A stretch of DNA of 64,000 nucleotides from CAWAHD01 sp963781785. GTDB taxonomy: Bacteria > Planctomycetota > Planctomycetia > Isosphaerales > Isosphaeraceae. The position numbers and the translations under genes are program-made. The stretch's first letter is position 1. Each line of letters opens with the position of its first letter. The stretch spans positions 3,038,001 through 3,102,000 of the forward strand of contig CAWAHD010000002.1 of NCBI GenBank assembly GCA_963781785.1. The letters run 5' to 3'. Positions 27,841 through 39,166 of this stretch are shown here, in pieces. The notes below the pieces were generated by a model, which was not told the origin of the DNA, did no database searches, and saw nothing but the letters and a program-made list of their open reading frames with translations.

Positions 27841-28041
27841 ATGTCCAAGACGATCGAACAACGCCTGGAAAATGTCGAAAGGGAGCTTGCCGCACTCAAG
27901 GGCGCAGTTGAACGTCTGAAACCTGACCCGAATTGGATCAGCTTGATCTGCGGGACGTTCAAGGACGATCCCGAATTTGATGAAGTGCTGCGGCTTGGGA
28001 AGGAGTTCCGTGACGCAGATCGGCCGAAGGACAGCGAATAG
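27841..28041 (+). CDS. Antitoxin of a VapBC-like pair
   Basis: A 66-residue protein from the ATG at 27841, eight bases after AGGAG. The N-terminus is a coiled coil (EQRLENVERELAALKGAVER); the C-terminal part has WISLICGTFKDDPEFDEVLR, the same plan as the small protein at 15410-15622. It directly abuts the PIN-domain gene (stop 28039-28041, next ATG 28042). In such pairs it neutralises the toxin and represses the operon. The family is known only as small coiled-coil proteins found before PIN genes. Confidence 0.75.
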   Translation: MSKTIEQRLENVERELAALKGAVERLKPDPNWISLICGTFKDDPEFDEVLRLGKEFRDADRPKDSE

Positions 28042-28467
28042 ATGTTCGTGCTCGACACCGATCATGTCGGCATCTTGCAGCGGCAATCGGCGCCTCAGTT
28101 TGGCAATTTGATTCGCAGAATATCTCAGTACGCTCAATCGGACTTCTTTGTGACGATCGTTTCGTTTCATGAACAGGTCGTGGGTTGGAATGCCTACCTG
28201 GCCCGAGCAAGAGACTCTTCCGCCACCGTGCGTGGTTACAGCAAGTTGGAAGGAATCCTGGGCGACTTCGCTCGTTCGCAGGTATTGCCGTACACTTCAG
28301 CCGCAGCCGACATGTTTGAAGAATTGAGGAAACAGCGAGTTCGAGTCGGTACGATGGATTTGCGGATCGCTGCGACTGTGTTAGCCAACAGCATGACGGT
28401 GCTGACACGGAACCTCGCTGATTTTCGGCGAGTTCCGGGCTTGGCTGTTGAGGACTGGACCGTCTGA
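28042..28467 (+). CDS. PIN-domain ribonuclease toxin, VapC-like
   Basis: A complete 141-residue PIN protein. It begins MFVLDTDHVGILQ with the first catalytic Asp; the conserved Glu lies in VSFHEQVVGW; the third acidic region is MDLRIAATVLANSMTVLTRN, with N-x-x-D-F near the end (NLADFRRVPGL). It probably cleaves tRNA or other RNA when its antitoxin is lost. It has no gap from the upstream antitoxin gene. Type and length match FitB/VapC toxins, and the whole gene shows what was lost in the truncated relative at 15619. Confidence 0.88.
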   Translation: MFVLDTDHVGILQRQSAPQFGNLIRRISQYAQSDFFVTIVSFHEQVVGWNAYLARARDSSATVRGYSKLEGILGDFARSQVLPYTSAAADMFEELRKQRVRVGTMDLRIAATVLANSMTVLTRNLADFRRVPGLAVEDWTV

Positions 28468-28592
28468 CGCGGGGTCCGTAATCCCTGATCACCGTTCGCC
28501 ATCGCGAACGCTGTGTCCAAGCCGAAGATGTCGGGGGACGCAAATCGGGGCGCGATCAGTTTGTGCAGCGGGACGAAAACCGGGACGTGACA

Positions 28593-29297
28593 CTAGGCTC
28601 CGTTGCCGCGGGCCGCCAGGCCCTTCGCCCACTCGGTCAATCGGCGTCTCCACTCGACATCGTCGGAGCTGTCCTCCTCGACCAGCCACCGGCGGACGTC
28701 TTCGGGGCGCACGGGCAGCCACCGGCTCCGCTCGACCGCGGTATACTTGCCATCGGGCCCGAGCTGCTCGAATACGACCTGGTCCCCGTCGAAGCGCCAG
28801 ACCTCGGACACTCTGAGCGCGGCATAGATGGCCGGCCGGTCGACCAAGGACGGTGAGATATCGATCTCAACGGCCAGGTCGGGGTCGGGGTAGTCGGCGG
28901 TCGTATTTGTCCGCTTCGCGCGGGCGGCATTGGCCGCCACCAGCTTTTCGGCATCAAAGATGGTGCACTGGTCGGCTTCAATGGCCCGCGTCGCCTCGGA
29001 ACGCTTCCACGTCGACTCAACCAACGCCCTGCCTGGAATGCCGCAGGCCGCCCGGACGGCCTTTACGAAATCGCCGATGAGCTCCCGATACTCCTCATGA
29101 TCCGTCCCTTTGGTCATGATCTCCAGGTCCTTGCCGTCATAGGTCAGAAAGACGTGCTGGTCCTCGCTGATCGCGTCGGACAGCCGGTCGTAGAGATCCC
29201 AGGATACGCCGCGGATCGCGATGCGCTGATCTCCCTCGGGCGTACCGCCCCGCTGACGCCTCGCCGGCGGTGCGACCGGTAACGGGATCGTGGGCAT
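28593..29297 (-). CDS. Uma2-family (DUF820) putative restriction endonuclease-like protein
   Basis: A 234-residue protein from the ATG at 29297, with GGAG eight bases upstream. Family landmarks are VSWDLYDRLSDAI, FLTYDGKDLEIMTKGTDHE, the nuclease core AIEADQCTIFDAE and PDLAVEIDISPS (the conserved D...E-x-D of the PD-(D/E)xK fold), and RPAIYAALRVSEVWRFDG. The WLPVRPEDVRRWL ending is also typical. Such genes are expanded in cyanobacteria and planctomycetes and are often linked with mobile DNA; their function is not established. It is intact. Confidence 0.85.
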   Translation of the reverse strand: MPTIPLPVAPPARRQRGGTPEGDQRIAIRGVSWDLYDRLSDAISEDQHVFLTYDGKDLEIMTKGTDHEEYRELIGDFVKAVRAACGIPGRALVESTWKRSEATRAIEADQCTIFDAEKLVAANAARAKRTNTTADYPDPDLAVEIDISPSLVDRPAIYAALRVSEVWRFDGDQVVFEQLGPDGKYTAVERSRWLPVRPEDVRRWLVEEDSSDDVEWRRRLTEWAKGLAARGNGA

Positions 29298-29611
29298 GGT
29301 CAGATCTCCGTGAGTCAGGCCGTCCGATCGGGTTGTCTTCATTCGTAGACGCCGTTCGCTGCGCGATCCATTCCGCGACCAACAAGTCTCACCATGACAC
29401 CAGGTTAAGCGACATCAGCTCCATCGTCTACATGACAGGCTGCGCCGACGTCTCGGCTGGGAGCCCGTGCTCATCGCGGTGACGCGTTCCCTGTCGAGGC
29501 GTCGGCCCCCGCACGCGTCTTGCTGTAGCTCGCCAGGCCACCGGCAAGGCTTACGAAGCCGCAAAGCGGCGACATCGTACACCCTGGCGGCGTCAGCCCC
29601 AGGGTGGACCA
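29298..29611. other. Intergenic region without a recognised gene
   Basis: About 310 bases between the Uma2 gene and the end of the nucleotidyltransferase gene, both on the minus strand. No gene or repeat seen. Confidence 0.45.
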
Positions 29612-30202
29612 TCACCCGTTCGGGTCATCGAGCAATTTCTGCAAGCGATCGCCGAGCGGTGCCGGCAAGCGGGAAGGCCAGGTCGCATCGATCAGGCCGA
29701 CGCCGATCATGTCGAGAATGTGAACCCTGTCTTTGAGTCGATAGGAAGTCAACTTCATCAGCAAAAGCGCTTCGAGGTTGACGACCTGAAATTCAAGGGC
29801 TCGTTCCGATTCGTCGATTCCTGGTAAGTTGTAGTCGTCGTCCCGTCGAACCTTTTCACCGGCGTAGAGGAGATGGATTCCACCGCTTGGCTTGCCTTGC
29901 GGCCCGTCGATGAAAGTATCGATATCGAGGACTTCGTAGTAAATAAACCCGGCCGCCTCAAGACAGGCTCTTGCCGGCGGAAAGTCGGGACGTCGAATGA
30001 GGATGTCGACGTCACGCGTATTACGGACGGCATCCTCATCGATCCGGCCGACCCACTCGGCGACGGCGTTGCCACCGGCGACGGCGTAAGGCACCCCGGC
30101 CGCGTCGAGCGCACGGGTTGCCCGGCGCAGCCGCTCCTTGACCTTTTCCGCTGCCATGAGCGCCCTTTCCCAACCGATCGGTTCGACTGCCGCATCTGCC
30201 AT
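29612..30202 (-). CDS. Nucleotidyltransferase-like protein (AbiEii/DUF6036-type fold)
   Basis: A 196-residue protein from the ATG at 30202, with AGGAG eight bases upstream. The N-terminal half has AVAGGNAVAEWVGR and the metal-binding NTRDVDILIRRPDFP, the G-G-x-A...D-x-D pattern of minimal nucleotidyltransferases. The C-terminal half has FQVVNLEALLLMKLTSYRLK and RVHILDMIGVGLID, the expected Lys-Asp region of AbiEii-like proteins. These enzymes often act as toxins that modify tRNA, paired with an AbiEi-like regulator. No such partner is adjacent here, so it may be a solitary member. Confidence 0.7.
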   Translation of the reverse strand: MADAAVEPIGWERALMAAEKVKERLRRATRALDAAGVPYAVAGGNAVAEWVGRIDEDAVRNTRDVDILIRRPDFPPARACLEAAGFIYYEVLDIDTFIDGPQGKPSGGIHLLYAGEKVRRDDDYNLPGIDESERALEFQVVNLEALLLMKLTSYRLKDRVHILDMIGVGLIDATWPSRLPAPLGDRLQKLLDDPNG

Positions 30203-30628
30203 GACAAACGCTCCTTAGTGACCTTGTCTATCGTAACCAAAAAACACCAGATGTGGCGACTCGCAATCGTCACAGAGGAAGAAATGACCAAGCTGGTTGC
30301 ACGGTCTAAACACGACAGCCAGAGTCGGCGCGGCGGAATTCGACCTCACGACCTCACGGGCCAGACAAACGGAGCGTCGGTCGCTTCGCCGCGCGTACCG
30401 CACCGTTCCCATCCGTTTTCACCAGAGACTGGATCGCGCCGGCCGACGCAGACGGTAAGATCAGTGCTTCGAACACAAGATATGCCGCTCCCCGATGTCT
30501 CCCAAAAGCACGAATATCACGCGGCAGCCAGCGAATGGGTTGAAGCAGAGCGAGCGCGGATTGATCGAGATATACACTCAGTCTTTTACTCTGTGGACTG
30601 CGGCCCGGTCGGGCCGCCGGAGGTCTTG
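30203..30628. other. Divergent intergenic region
   Basis: About 425 bases between divergent genes. It should carry the promoters of the nucleotidyltransferase and the hydrolase. Open frames across it have no protein-like composition. Confidence 0.45.
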
Positions 30629-32398
30629 ATGAAGGGACTGTGCCGGGCACCGATCGTGGGGCTCATGTTCTGTCTGACCGTGGCCGGCTCCGCCGCGCGG
30701 GCCGACGAACCCAAAGCAAAAACAAACGAGCAGTTCTGGGAAGGGACGCTGAAAGTGCGTCCTGGAGTTGAGCTGCGCCTGCTCATTTTTGCGACCGATA
30801 GCGAAAAGGGTGAGATCACCGCCACGCTCGACAGCCCCGACGAGGGGTTCAAGGGGCTCAAGCTCAGCTCGGTCACGATCGACAAATCTCGGTTGGCCTT
30901 CGAGCTCAAGGTTTCCGCGGCGCAATACGAGGGCAAGATGAACGCCCGGGGAACCGAAGCGACAGGCACATGGAAACAGAGGGGCGCCGAGCTTCCGCTC
31001 AACTTCGTGAAAAAGGACAAACCGGCACCGGAGCCGAAAGTCGTGGGACCGGAGCAGATCTGGGAAGGCAAGATCAAGGCCGGCGCAGGGATCGAGCTCC
31101 GACTCGCGCTTCACCTTTCGAAGACGGACGCGGGAGGGATGGTCGGCACGTTCGACAGCCTGGACCAGGGCCAGAAGGGGATGAAACTCAGCTCGGTGTC
31201 CCTGGACAAGTCTCGGCTCGCCTTCGCGATGAAAATGGCAGCCATCACGTATGAGGGCAAGCTGAACGCCGAGGGAACCGAGGCGGTCGGCACGTTTTCC
31301 CAGGGTGGTGCCAAGCTGCCGCTCACGTTCAAGAAGACCGATAAGCTGAGCGTGGTCAACCGGCCCCAGACCCCCAAGCCGCCGTTTCCTTACAAGGTCG
31401 AGGCGGTCACGTATTCGAATATTCCGGCAGGAAACACCCTGGCCGGCACCGTGACCGAGCCCCAGGGCTCCGGACCGTTCCCGGCCGTGATCTTGATCAG
31501 TGGCTCAGGCGCCCAGGACCGGGACGAGACAATTTTCGGGCATAAGCCCTTCCTGGTGCTGGCTGATTACTTGACCCGCCGGGGCGTGGCCGTGCTGCGG
31601 GTCGACGATCGCGGCGTCGGGGGCTCGACGGGCTCGACGTCCGCATCGACGAGCGAGGACTTCGCCGGAGACGTGCGCGCGGGGATCGCCTTCTTGAAGA
31701 CCCGGACCGAGATCGACGGCCAAAAAATCGGCTTGATCGGACATAGCGAGGGGGGATTGATCGCGCCCCTTGTGGCTGCCAAGTCAAGCGACGCGGCCTT
31801 CATCGTCCTCCTGGCCGGCACCGGACTGCCCGGCGACCAGATCATGATCTTGCAGGGCCAGTTGATCGCCAAGGTGATGGGAGCCGACCAGAAGGGGCTC
31901 GAAAAGCAAAGGAGGCTGCAGAGCCGTCTCTTCGAGATCCTTCGGAGCGAGACAAACCGCGAGAAAGCCACGTCCCTGATGCGCGATGCACTCAAAAAGA
32001 TCATGAACGAGGCGACCCCCGACGAGCAGAAGGCCGTCGACGATATCGACGCCTTCGTCGACTCCCAGGTCAAAATGGTGGGATCTCCCTGGTTCCGCTT
32101 TTTCCTGTCATTTGACCCCCGGCCCACCCTGGCCAAGGTCAAGTGCCCGGTCCTCGCCTTGAACGGCGAGAAGGATCTGCAAGTCCCGCCCAAGGAAAAC
32201 CTCGCCGAGATCGAAAAAGCGGTCAAGAAGGCCGGCAATACCCGGGTCACCGTCAAGGAATTGCCGGGGCTGAACCATCTGTTCCAGACCTGCAAGACCG
32301 GCTCGGTCGCCGAGTACGGCGTGATCGAGGAAACCATCGCCCCGGCCGCTCTCAAGGTGATCGGCGATTGGGTGCTCGATCAGGCCAAGAGCCCCTGA
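30629..32398 (+). CDS. Secreted alpha/beta hydrolase (dienelactone hydrolase/esterase-like) with duplicated N-terminal domain
   Basis: A 589-residue exported hydrolase. The ATG at 30629 has GGAGG six bases upstream and opens a signal peptide (VGLMFCLTVAGSAARA). Two tandem repeats of about 100 residues follow; each contains E-x-F/I-W-E-G, G-V/I-E-L-R and a K-L-S-S-V-x-x-D-K-S-R-L-A-F core. The C-terminal alpha/beta hydrolase domain has nucleophile Ser in GLIGHSEGGLI, Asp in LALNGEKDLQVP and His in LPGLNHLFQ. It probably cleaves esters or peptides in the periplasm; the repeats may bind substrate or mediate contacts. It is intact. Confidence 0.85.
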   Translation: MKGLCRAPIVGLMFCLTVAGSAARADEPKAKTNEQFWEGTLKVRPGVELRLLIFATDSEKGEITATLDSPDEGFKGLKLSSVTIDKSRLAFELKVSAAQYEGKMNARGTEATGTWKQRGAELPLNFVKKDKPAPEPKVVGPEQIWEGKIKAGAGIELRLALHLSKTDAGGMVGTFDSLDQGQKGMKLSSVSLDKSRLAFAMKMAAITYEGKLNAEGTEAVGTFSQGGAKLPLTFKKTDKLSVVNRPQTPKPPFPYKVEAVTYSNIPAGNTLAGTVTEPQGSGPFPAVILISGSGAQDRDETIFGHKPFLVLADYLTRRGVAVLRVDDRGVGGSTGSTSASTSEDFAGDVRAGIAFLKTRTEIDGQKIGLIGHSEGGLIAPLVAAKSSDAAFIVLLAGTGLPGDQIMILQGQLIAKVMGADQKGLEKQRRLQSRLFEILRSETNREKATSLMRDALKKIMNEATPDEQKAVDDIDAFVDSQVKMVGSPWFRFFLSFDPRPTLAKVKCPVLALNGEKDLQVPPKENLAEIEKAVKKAGNTRVTVKELPGLNHLFQTCKTGSVAEYGVIEETIAPAALKVIGDWVLDQAKSP

Positions 32399-32469
32399 TC
32401 AGCCGGCGCCAGGGCGCGGGCCCGCGGACGGCTCCCACCTCCTGGACATCCAAAACTGTTGACGGGATT

Positions 32470-33496
32470 TCATTTCTTGCGACCGATTTGACCCCCTGGA
32501 ATGAGCGGGCTGACTTTCTTGACCTGGTTGTTATTGTCAACGAAATACCGTTTGTTCCCGACATAGTCCGTGACGTGAGTTCCCGGTGGAATCTCCATTG
32601 TTGTCAATGATTGATATTCTTTGTCGTCCAGATGGAACTTTGCGGACTTGAAGTCAACGTAGAACTCATCGGTTATGTGTGGCTTGAAGGGGACCTTGTG
32701 CTTGACGGATGAGTTTTTCAAACCCAGCGCCGTCCGCTGGAGATGCCCGGTCCTGGCAAATACAAAATCGCCGTCCTTGACAGAACCTTCGGTCGAGACG
32801 TCGTAGCGCGTCTGGTTATTACCGGCCTCCACTTCGATGACGGCATCGCGAACGACCAGATCTTCGCCCAAGGACAGGCGGAAGCGGCTGACGTCGTCCT
32901 CCCAGAGCTGGAAAGAGCCCTGCAGTAAAAGTTGATCGCCCTTCCTCGTGAACGACGAGATCGTCTTGATCCGGCTTCCGAACCCGAAACCCAGGCTGAA
33001 CTCGACCTTCGTGCGTTGTTCGGAGACGATACTGATGGGGGTCGATTCGCGTTTTTTGATCGTCATCGAGCGGTCGTCGTACTCTTTCGATTCCAGGAAC
33101 TCCCTGATCAAGCCTTCCGAATCGCTCCACTTCTGGTGCGATACAAACGTGGTGCTGGACTTGGACGGCGCCAAGGGCGTGGTAAAGACGTCCCGAACGA
33201 ACGTCGTGTCAGCACCCCGGAAGATGATCTGCTCTTTGAACCGGAACGCCATCGGTTTCCGATGGCTCGGCGTCTGGCTTTTGCCCCGGGAACTTCCAGT
33301 ACGGAAAAGGGTCCGGGGTATACACTCCCCGTCTGATGTAAGACATGTGGACGTTGTCGAATCGGGCATCCCGCGCTTTGAGCAGGTCGAGCAATTCCTT
33401 GGGGTTATCGGGAAGTTCCCCCCGAGAACCACGCCCGAACATGAGCAAGACGAGAAGACCCGCAAGTACCGCGGCGACACGGGTATTCGGATTCAT
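32470..33496 (-). CDS. Exported protein of unknown function (frameshifted near 33255)
   Basis: Starts at the ATG at 33496 with a signal peptide (MNPNTRVAAVLAGLLVLLMF) and a helical segment (DNPKELLDLLKARDARFDN). The frame changes near 33255, after DAEPSE, and continues AFRFKEQIIFRGADTTF to the stop at 32470. The mature part is beta-rich with alternating charged strands (LSLGEDLVVRDAVIEVEAG, LTTMEIPPGTHVTDYV). I do not recognise a family; the pattern resembles the outer-membrane lipoprotein sorting-like exported proteins common in planctomycetes, but that is only an impression. It converges with the hydrolase gene. Confidence 0.55.
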
Positions 33497-33788
33497 CAGT
33501 CATTCTTTCGCAGTCCGGGATCTCAACCATTCAGCCCGCCTGGGTCAGTGTAACCTTCGTTCGAAACAAAAGCGAAGACAACCATCGGGGCGTTGGCTGG
33601 ACGAGGTTCAAAAACCGATCGGCTTTTCGGAAGTAAGTGCGGTGCAAGTCTCTGGTTGCATCTTGTTCTGAACGGTTGGACAAGGGGATTGCAATCGGCA
33701 GCCGTCTTTGCCTATGCTGAAAGCCTTAAAGTGTAGGTGGATGTTTCCGAAACGGCTTTGAGAGGGCCGGTGGTATTTGGGGCGTGAG

Positions 33789-34059
33789 ATGGCGATCACG
33801 AAGGAGAAAAAGCAGGAGATCATCGGGACTATTTGGCCGGGGCGACCTGGATACCGGGTCGCCCGAAGTGCAAGTCGCCTTGTTGACGGCCCGGATCAAC
33901 GACCTGACCGATCACTTCAAGACGCACGCCAAGGACCATGCCAGCCGCCGCGGGCTGCTGATGATGGTCTCGAAGCGGTCGAGCCTGCTGAAGTATCTGC
34001 GGCTCCACAATCGCAAGAAGTATCTTGAAGTGATCAACCGCCTGGGAATCCGCAAGTAA
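33789..34059 (+). CDS. rpsO: 30S ribosomal protein S15 (frameshifted near 33827)
   Basis: Binds 16S rRNA in the platform of the small subunit. The ATG at 33789 starts MAITKEKKQEIIG; an extra G in a GGG run near 33827 then shifts the frame. Removing it gives GLFGRGDLDTGSPEVQV, the invariant DTGSPEVQ of S15, followed by LTDHFKTHAKDHASRRGLL and RKKYLEVINRLGIRK. The total is 89 residues, the normal size. As S15 is near universal, a real break would be damaging, so this is most likely a sequence error. It is followed by pnp, the classical gene order. Confidence 0.93.
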
Positions 34060-34064
34060 CGGCT

Positions 34065-34093
34065 GGCTCACGGGCTATTTGCCCTCATGAGCC
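34065..34093 (+). terminator. Hairpin between rpsO and pnp
   Basis: GGCTCA pairs with TGAGCC and, inside, GGGC pairs with GCCC around a TATTT loop. There is no T-run, so it may be an RNA-processing stem rather than a terminator. In enterobacteria a stem at this position is cut by RNase III and controls pnp. Confidence 0.45.
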
Positions 34094-34265
34094 GCCCAAC
34101 CCGCATACCGCACCCGTTGTTCGGCTGGTTTGAACTTGTTAGTAGAGCGGCCGGTGCCGCTCGCCGATCCCAGGGGCGGAGGACGTCGTGGCGTCTGCCA
34201 CGGTGTTCCCGTCATCATCTATTTTCCATTTGCCGCGGGCCCCGCGGCGCTCTCAGGTAGAGTCC

Positions 34266-36635
34266 ATGTCGAGTACTTTCTTTTCCCGCAAGCTTGTCGA
34301 GCGGACCGTCGGCGGCAAGCTGTTGAGCATCGAGACGGGTTATCTTGCCAAACAAGCCAGCGGTTCCGTGGTCGTCCGAATGGGCGACACCATGACGCTG
34401 GTCGCCCTGGTGGCCGCGCCGGGCCGCGAAGGGCTCGATTTCTTTCCGCTCCAGGTCGATTACCGCGAAAAGACTTACGCCGCCGGCAAGTTTCCCGGCG
34501 GCTTCATCAAGCGCGAAGGGCGGCCGACCACCAAGGAAATCCTCACGTCGCGGTTGATCGACCGGCCGATCCGGCCGCTGTTCCCCGAGTGGTACCGCGA
34601 CGAGGTCCAGATCCAGGCCGGGCCCGATCTCGGCCGACCGCCAGAACGACCCGGACGTCCTCTCGATGATCGGCGCCTCGGCGGCCTTGATGCTGGCGCG
34701 GGTGCCCGTTCTTCGGGCCGGTGGGCGCGATCCGGCTGGGCCGGATCGACGGCAAGCTGATCGCGTTTCCGACCGCCGACGAGCTGGAGAGAGCGATCTC
34801 GACCTGATCGTCTCGAGCACCGAGAAGGCGATCGTCATGATCGAGGGGTTCGGCGAAGAACTGCCCGAGCCCGAAATGGGCGACGCCATCATGGAAGCCC
34901 ACCGCCTGAACCAGGAGCTGATCGCGCTGCAGAACGAGCTGATCGACGGCGGTGGGCTTGCCGCCGCTCGAGCAGCCCGCGGTGACGATCGACCCGCTGC
35001 GGCAGACGATTTACGAGCGGTACGGCGAGCCGCTCCGTGAGGCCAAGCAGATCGTGATGAAGGCCGAGCGGAACAGCGCCACCAAGGCGATTCTGGAATA
35101 CGATCATCAAGGAACTGGTCCCGCGCCGGTGGCCGCCGTGGTCGCCGTCGCCGCACTCCCCGGAGGACCACGCGAGCCCCCGGTGGCGATCCGGCCCCCA
35201 GCCCGGTGCCCGCCGACTCGGAAGTGACACCCGGCTCGGATCAAGGCGGCGTTCGCGTCGGTCGAGGAGCGGGTCGTCCGCGAGCTGATCCTGGACGGCA
35301 AGCGGCCCGACGGCCGCGGGCCCCAAGGACCTGCGGTCGATCAAGTGCGAGGTCGGCCTCTTGCCCCGCGCACACGGCTCGGCCGTGTTTCAGCGCGGTG
35401 AGACCCAGGCCCTGGTGACCACCGTGCTCGGCACCGGCGCCGACGAGCAGCGGGTCGACGGCATCATGGACGAATACAGCAAGAAGTTCATGCTCGACTA
35501 CAACATGCCCTCGTTCGCCGTCGGCGAGGTCCGGCCGATCCGCGGCCCGGGCCGCCGCGAGATCGGGCACGGGGCTCTGGCCGAGCGGTCGGTCGCGTCG
35601 ATCTTGCCCGGCCCGCCGCGGTTTCCGTACACGATCCGCGTCGTTTCCGACATCCTCGAATCCAACGGCTCGAGCTCGATGGCCTCGGTCTGCGGCGCCA
35701 CGCTCAGCCTGATGGACGCCGGCGTGCCGATCAGCGACCCGGTCGGCGGCATCTCGATCGGCCTGGTGCAGGACGAGGCCGCCGGCCGGCACATCCTCTT
35801 GACCGACATCATCGGCGATGAAGACCACTTCGGCGACATGGACTTCAAGGTCGCCGGTACCCAGCGAGGCGTCACCGGCATCCAGCTCGATCTCAAGAAT
35901 CACGGGATCACCGAGCCGATCATCCGCGAGACGCTCGAGCAGGCCCACGAGGCGCGGCTGGAGATCCTCCGCGCCATGCTGCGGGCGATCAAGCGGCCGC
36001 GCGAGGAGATCTCCGCCAATGCCCCGCGGCTGATCCAGATCCAGATCAACCCCGAGAAGATCGGCATGGTGATCGGGCCCGGCGGCAAGACGATCCGCCG
36101 GCTCCAGGAGGAGACCGGGGCCAAGATCGACATCGACGACACCGGCGTCGTCACGCTCTCGAGCCTGGAGGCCGCCGGAGCCGAGGCCGCTCGCGACAAG
36201 ATCGTCGCCATGACCGAAGGAGTCCAGGTCGGCCGGATCTACGAGGGCCGCGTGACGTCGATCAAGGAGTTCGGGGCCTTCGTCGAAATCCTTCCGGGCA
36301 AGGACGGGCTGGTCCACATCAGCGAGCTCTCCGAGGGCTACGTCTCGAGCGTGACCGAGGTCTGCCGCGTGGGCGATCCCATGCTGGTCAAGGCCATCGC
36401 GGTCGACGATCAGGATCGGGTGAAGCTTTCGCGGAAGGCAGCCCTGGCCGAGCGTGGTCAGGTCGACGAGCTGGCGAACCGGCCGCGACCCGCACCGGGC
36501 AGCGAGCCGCGGGGCCCGGGCGGCGACCCACGCGGTGGCGGCGGCCCTCCGCCGCGGCGCGGCGGAGGAGACCGAGATCGGGGGGGATATGGCGGCGACC
36601 GCGGCGGCGATCGCGGCGGGCCACGTCGCCCTTGA
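34266..36635 (+). CDS. pnp: Polyribonucleotide nucleotidyltransferase (PNPase), multiply frameshifted
   Basis: A 3'-5' phosphorolytic exoribonuclease of RNA turnover. The ATG at 34266 opens the first RNase PH domain (MSSTFFSRKLVERTVGGKLL, GGFIKREGRPTTKEILTSRL, IDRPIRPLFPEWYRDEVQIQ). Between about 34610 and 35330 the frame changes at least seven times; pieces in all three frames match PNPase in the right order (SADRQNDPDVLSMIGASAAL, FGPVGAIRLGRIDGKLIAFP, DLIVSSTEKAIVMIEG, KRPDGRG). From 35361 one frame covers the second RNase PH domain, the KH motif IGMVIGPGGKTIRRLQEETG and the S1 domain. The C-terminus is an unusual Arg-Gly-rich tail. The dense errors point to poor sequence quality in this stretch. 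Confidence 0.93.
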
Positions 36636-36725
36636 TCGATCCGGCCGGACCGTCCTTGCCCTGGCCGGCGACCCGGGGTGAGGCGCCCTCCCGACCACTC
36701 ATCCGGCAACCGGCGAGATCTCAGA

Positions 36726-37667
36726 ATGGCCAACCTCCTTCCCAGTACCGTCTCGGACACGCCGGCCGAACCCCGGACGGACCCCCACGCCCGGACCGAT
36801 TCGCCCGACCGCCAGCGACCGGCCAAAGGAGCACGCGGCCGGCGGGCTCGCCGCGCACTCCCCAAGCAGCCGCCCGCGAAGCCGCCAGCCCCGGCGGTCG
36901 ACCACGAACCGGAGATCACCCGGCGGCTCCGCGCCCAGTATGCGGAGATCTCCCAGCTCGCCGGCGGGCTGGCCCATGAGATCCGCAACCCGCTCTCGAC
37001 GCTCTCGCTCAACCTCGACCTCCTGGCCGAGGATTTTCAGAACCCGGAGACCACGCGGGACACGCCGCATTCGCAGCGGGTCGACCGGCTGCGGCACGAG
37101 GTCCGCCGGCTACACGGGATTCTCGACAGCTTCCTGCGGTTCGCCCGTGTCCAGGACCTCAAGCTCGAGCCGGCCGATCTGAACGACGTCGTCGACGAGC
37201 TCAGAGACTTCTACGAGCCCCACGCGGCGCACCAAGGGGATCGTGATCCGCACCCGGTTCGCGCCGGACTTGCCGCTGGTCACGCATCGATGCAGACCTG
37301 TTCAAGCAGGCCCTCTTGAACCTGGTCTTGAACGCGGAGCATGCCATGCCCTCCGGAGGCGAGCTGATTCTGACGACCCGGCACGAGGAGCCGTGGATCG
37401 TGCTCGACGTGATCGACACCGGCATGGGAATGACCGGAGACCGTGCGGTCCCGGATCTTTGACGCCTTCTTCTCGACACGACCGGGGGGCAGCGGCCTGG
37501 GCTTGCCGACGACTCGCAAGATCATCGAGGCCCACGGCGGTACGATCCAGGTGCAAAGCGAGCCCGGCAAAGGCTCGCAGTTCACCGTCCGGCTCCCCGT
37601 GCCACGAGGGGAGACCTCCCTATCGGTCTCTCATTCCCAGAATGACGTTGCGCACCCACAAACTTGA
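36726..37667 (+). CDS. NtrB-like sensor histidine kinase (frameshifted)
   Basis: A cytosolic two-component kinase of about 310 residues. A Pro/Arg-rich leader of 60 residues is followed by the H-box GGLAHEIRNPLSTLSLN (His84) and a helical DHp domain. Three frame changes (about 37230, 37285 and 37436) separate it from the N-box LLNLVLNAEHAMPSGG, the G1 box DVIDTGMGMT, the F region IFDAFFSTRPGG and the G2 box SGLGLPTTRKIIEAHGG. All boxes are in the right order, so the gene is whole if the indels are corrected. It lies immediately before the NtrC-like regulator and presumably phosphorylates it. No membrane segment or sensor domain is visible. Confidence 0.82.
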
Positions 37668-37717
37668 AAGCCGTCACGAAAACCGCTTGCCAGAACGAAA
37701 ACGCGAAGCAAGGGCCG

Positions 37718-39105
<1,388 letters not shown>

Positions 39106-39111
<6 letters not shown>

Positions 39112-39133
39112 ACGGAAGATCACGTTGTATAAT
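39106..39133 (+). promoter_or_regulatory. Possible promoter for mutL
   Basis: A perfect TATAAT at 39128-39133 lies 16 bases after TTCTGA (39106-39111), a weak -35. It is 34 bases before the mutL ATG. Confidence 0.4.
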
Positions 39134-39166
39134 ACCTGGATTGGGGGAGCCAGGAGATCGATCGCG

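Noticed and set aside
29873..30628. N-terminal extension of the alpha/beta hydrolase
   Set aside because: The ATG at 30629 has GGAGG and a signal peptide; the upstream part has no protein-like composition and overlaps the nucleotidyltransferase gene.
35241..36698. Minus-strand frame of 485 codons
   Set aside because: It is antisense to the well-conserved PNPase second half.
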